Assembly (NCBI RefSeq): GCF_039594555.1
Contig: NZ_JBCNNF010000399.1
Coordinates: 1 to 6,374, forward strand
DNA length: 6,374 nucleotides
Direction: 5' to 3'
DNA from: Inquilinus sp039594555
Lineage (GTDB): Bacteria > Pseudomonadota > Alphaproteobacteria > DSM-16000 > Inquilinaceae
Below the pieces are notes generated by a model. The model saw only the letters and a list, made by a program, of their open reading frames with translations. It was not told the DNA's origin and ran no database searches. Shown in pieces: positions 5,511 to 6,374 of this stretch. Made by a program: the position numbers and the translations under genes. Positions within the stretch are counted from its first letter, which is position 1. Each line of letters opens with the position of its first letter.

Positions 5511-6374
5511 CGTACGGCCAGTCGGCGCCGCCGCGCCGGGCCTTCCAGACCCAGGTCTCCGGCGTGGCCGACAAGATCCTGTTCGGCAGCGCCTTCCTGC
5601 TGGGGGCCGGGCTGATCGTCGGCCTCAAGCTCACCGACGCCAGGCAATGGCTGATCAGCCTCGGCATCGTGGTGTGCATGGTCGGCTACGTGCTGATCTG
5701 CCTGAGCATCCAGATCGCGCAGATCCGCGAGGATATCGTCGCCGACAACGTCTATTACCTGGGTTTCCTCTACACCCTGACCAGCCTGGGCATGGCGCTG
5801 TACCAGGTGGCGTCCGTCCAGGACGACAGGCTGATCGAGAACCTGCTGTCGAATTTCGGCATCGCCCTGTTGTCGACGATCCTGGGGATCTTCCTGCGGG
5901 TCATGGTCAGCCAGATCCGGCGCGACCCGGTGGAGGTCGAGCGCGAGGCCCGCCTCGAGCTGGTCGAGGCCGCGACGCGGCTGAAGGGCGAATTCCGCGA
6001 CATCATCGTCCAGTTCAACGATTTCCGGACGGAGATGACGCAGATCCTGCGGGAAGGCGCGGAGCTGTCGATCCGGCACCAGGGCGAAGCCCTGCAGCGC
6101 TATGGCGAGATGCTGGGAACCGAAATCCGCTCCGTGGCGGAGCGGGTTTCCACCGACCTCGCCGCGCCGCTGGCGAGCGGGGCCGAGGATATCGGGCGGG
6201 CGACGGAGGCGCTGCGGTCCCGCGCCGACGAGCTGGCCCAGCAGCTCTCCGCCTCCGCCGCCGAGCTGAGGAAATCCGCCGGCTCCTTCACCAAGTCCCT
6301 GGACGATTCGTCCCGGCGCGCCGGCGCGTTGGCCGAGCGCTTCGCCGAGGAGACCGGCCGGGCGCACGGCCAGG
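5507..6374 (+). CDS. Gene C: MotA/TolQ/ExbB/ZorA-like membrane protein with long helical tail (3' end missing)
   Basis: Open to the right edge; 289 codons are visible. Four hydrophobic helices are predicted at about 24-42, 48-70, 83-103 and 115-135. The last pair resembles the core helices of the MotA/TolQ/ExbB family: YLGFLYTLTSLGMAL (84-98) compares with the GLLGTVxGI helix, and FGIALLSTILGIFLRV (117-132) with the GIAxALxTTxxGL helix. Thr90 or Thr92 and Thr124 sit where the family has pore threonines. After RRDPVEVERE, residues 150-289 are almost entirely helix-forming, rich in Ala, Glu, Leu and Arg, with heptad-like spacing and one proline (221), as expected for a cytoplasmic rod. ZorA of Zorya defence systems has that same combination of channel helices and tail. 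Unlike TolQ/ExbB, no large domain is seen between helices 2 and 3. The start overlaps gene B's stop as ATGA. The channel role is inferred; a B-type partner with a membrane Asp should lie downstream. Confidence 0.8.
   Translation, partial: MTYGQSAPPRRAFQTQVSGVADKILFGSAFLLGAGLIVGLKLTDARQWLISLGIVVCMVGYVLICLSIQIAQIREDIVADNVYYLGFLYTLTSLGMALYQVASVQDDRLIENLLSNFGIALLSTILGIFLRVMVSQIRRDPVEVEREARLELVEAATRLKGEFRDIIVQFNDFRTEMTQILREGAELSIRHQGEALQRYGEMLGTEIRSVAERVSTDLAAPLASGAEDIGRATEALRSRADELAQQLSASAAELRKSAGSFTKSLDDSSRRAGALAERFAEETGRAHGQ

Noticed and set aside
5345..6367. Minus-strand open frame of 340 codons at the right edge
   Set aside because: Composition is His/Gln/Arg/Asp-rich and patternless. The plus strand carries gene C with membrane helices, a good ribosome-binding site and an ATGA junction to gene B.
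5507..6374. Calling gene C a true zorA and the locus a Zorya system
   Set aside because: No zorB-like gene, helicase or nuclease is present in the window, helices 1-2 and genes A and B do not match the known Zorya layout, and the resemblance rests on two helices plus a tail.

Overview
The window is GC-rich (several 60-base blocks exceed 70% G+C), and its codons favour G or C in the third position. Proteins and gene style fit an alphaproteobacterium, probably a Rhodospirillales/Azospirillales-type genome. That placement is inferred from composition and general protein resemblance; there is no rRNA or other marker gene here to confirm it. No tRNA, rRNA, insertion sequence, CRISPR array or clear intrinsic terminator was seen.

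Left part (1-3070) looks like ordinary chromosome with an envelope flavour. A minus-strand gene entering from the left edge encodes the N-terminus of a secreted protein resembling BepA/YfgC-type M48 metalloproteases. Divergent from it is a two-gene unit: a class I/II PLP-dependent aminotransferase and, one base after its stop codon, mtgA, the monofunctional peptidoglycan glycosyltransferase. mtgA converges with a minus-strand secreted glycoside hydrolase of the GH128/Asl1-like type; only 6 bases separate their stop codons.

Right part (3251-6374) is the interesting region. After a 180-base intergenic stretch of lower G+C, three tightly packed plus-strand genes run off the right edge. Gene A (487 aa) is a four-helix membrane protein with cytoplasmic coiled-coil arms. 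Gene B (277 aa) is a membrane-tethered protein with a periplasmic von Willebrand A-like domain whose metal site is degenerate. Gene C is incomplete (289 residues visible) and is a four-helix protein whose last two helices resemble the MotA/TolQ/ExbB/ZorA proton-channel pair, followed by a long helical tail as in ZorA. Genes A and B overlap by 38 bases, and B and C overlap at an ATGA, so they are probably translated as one unit. I read them as a candidate envelope-spanning, possibly ion-driven, machine without a named counterpart that I recognise. A resemblance to Zorya anti-phage systems is a hypothesis; no nuclease, helicase or OmpA-like subunit lies inside the window.
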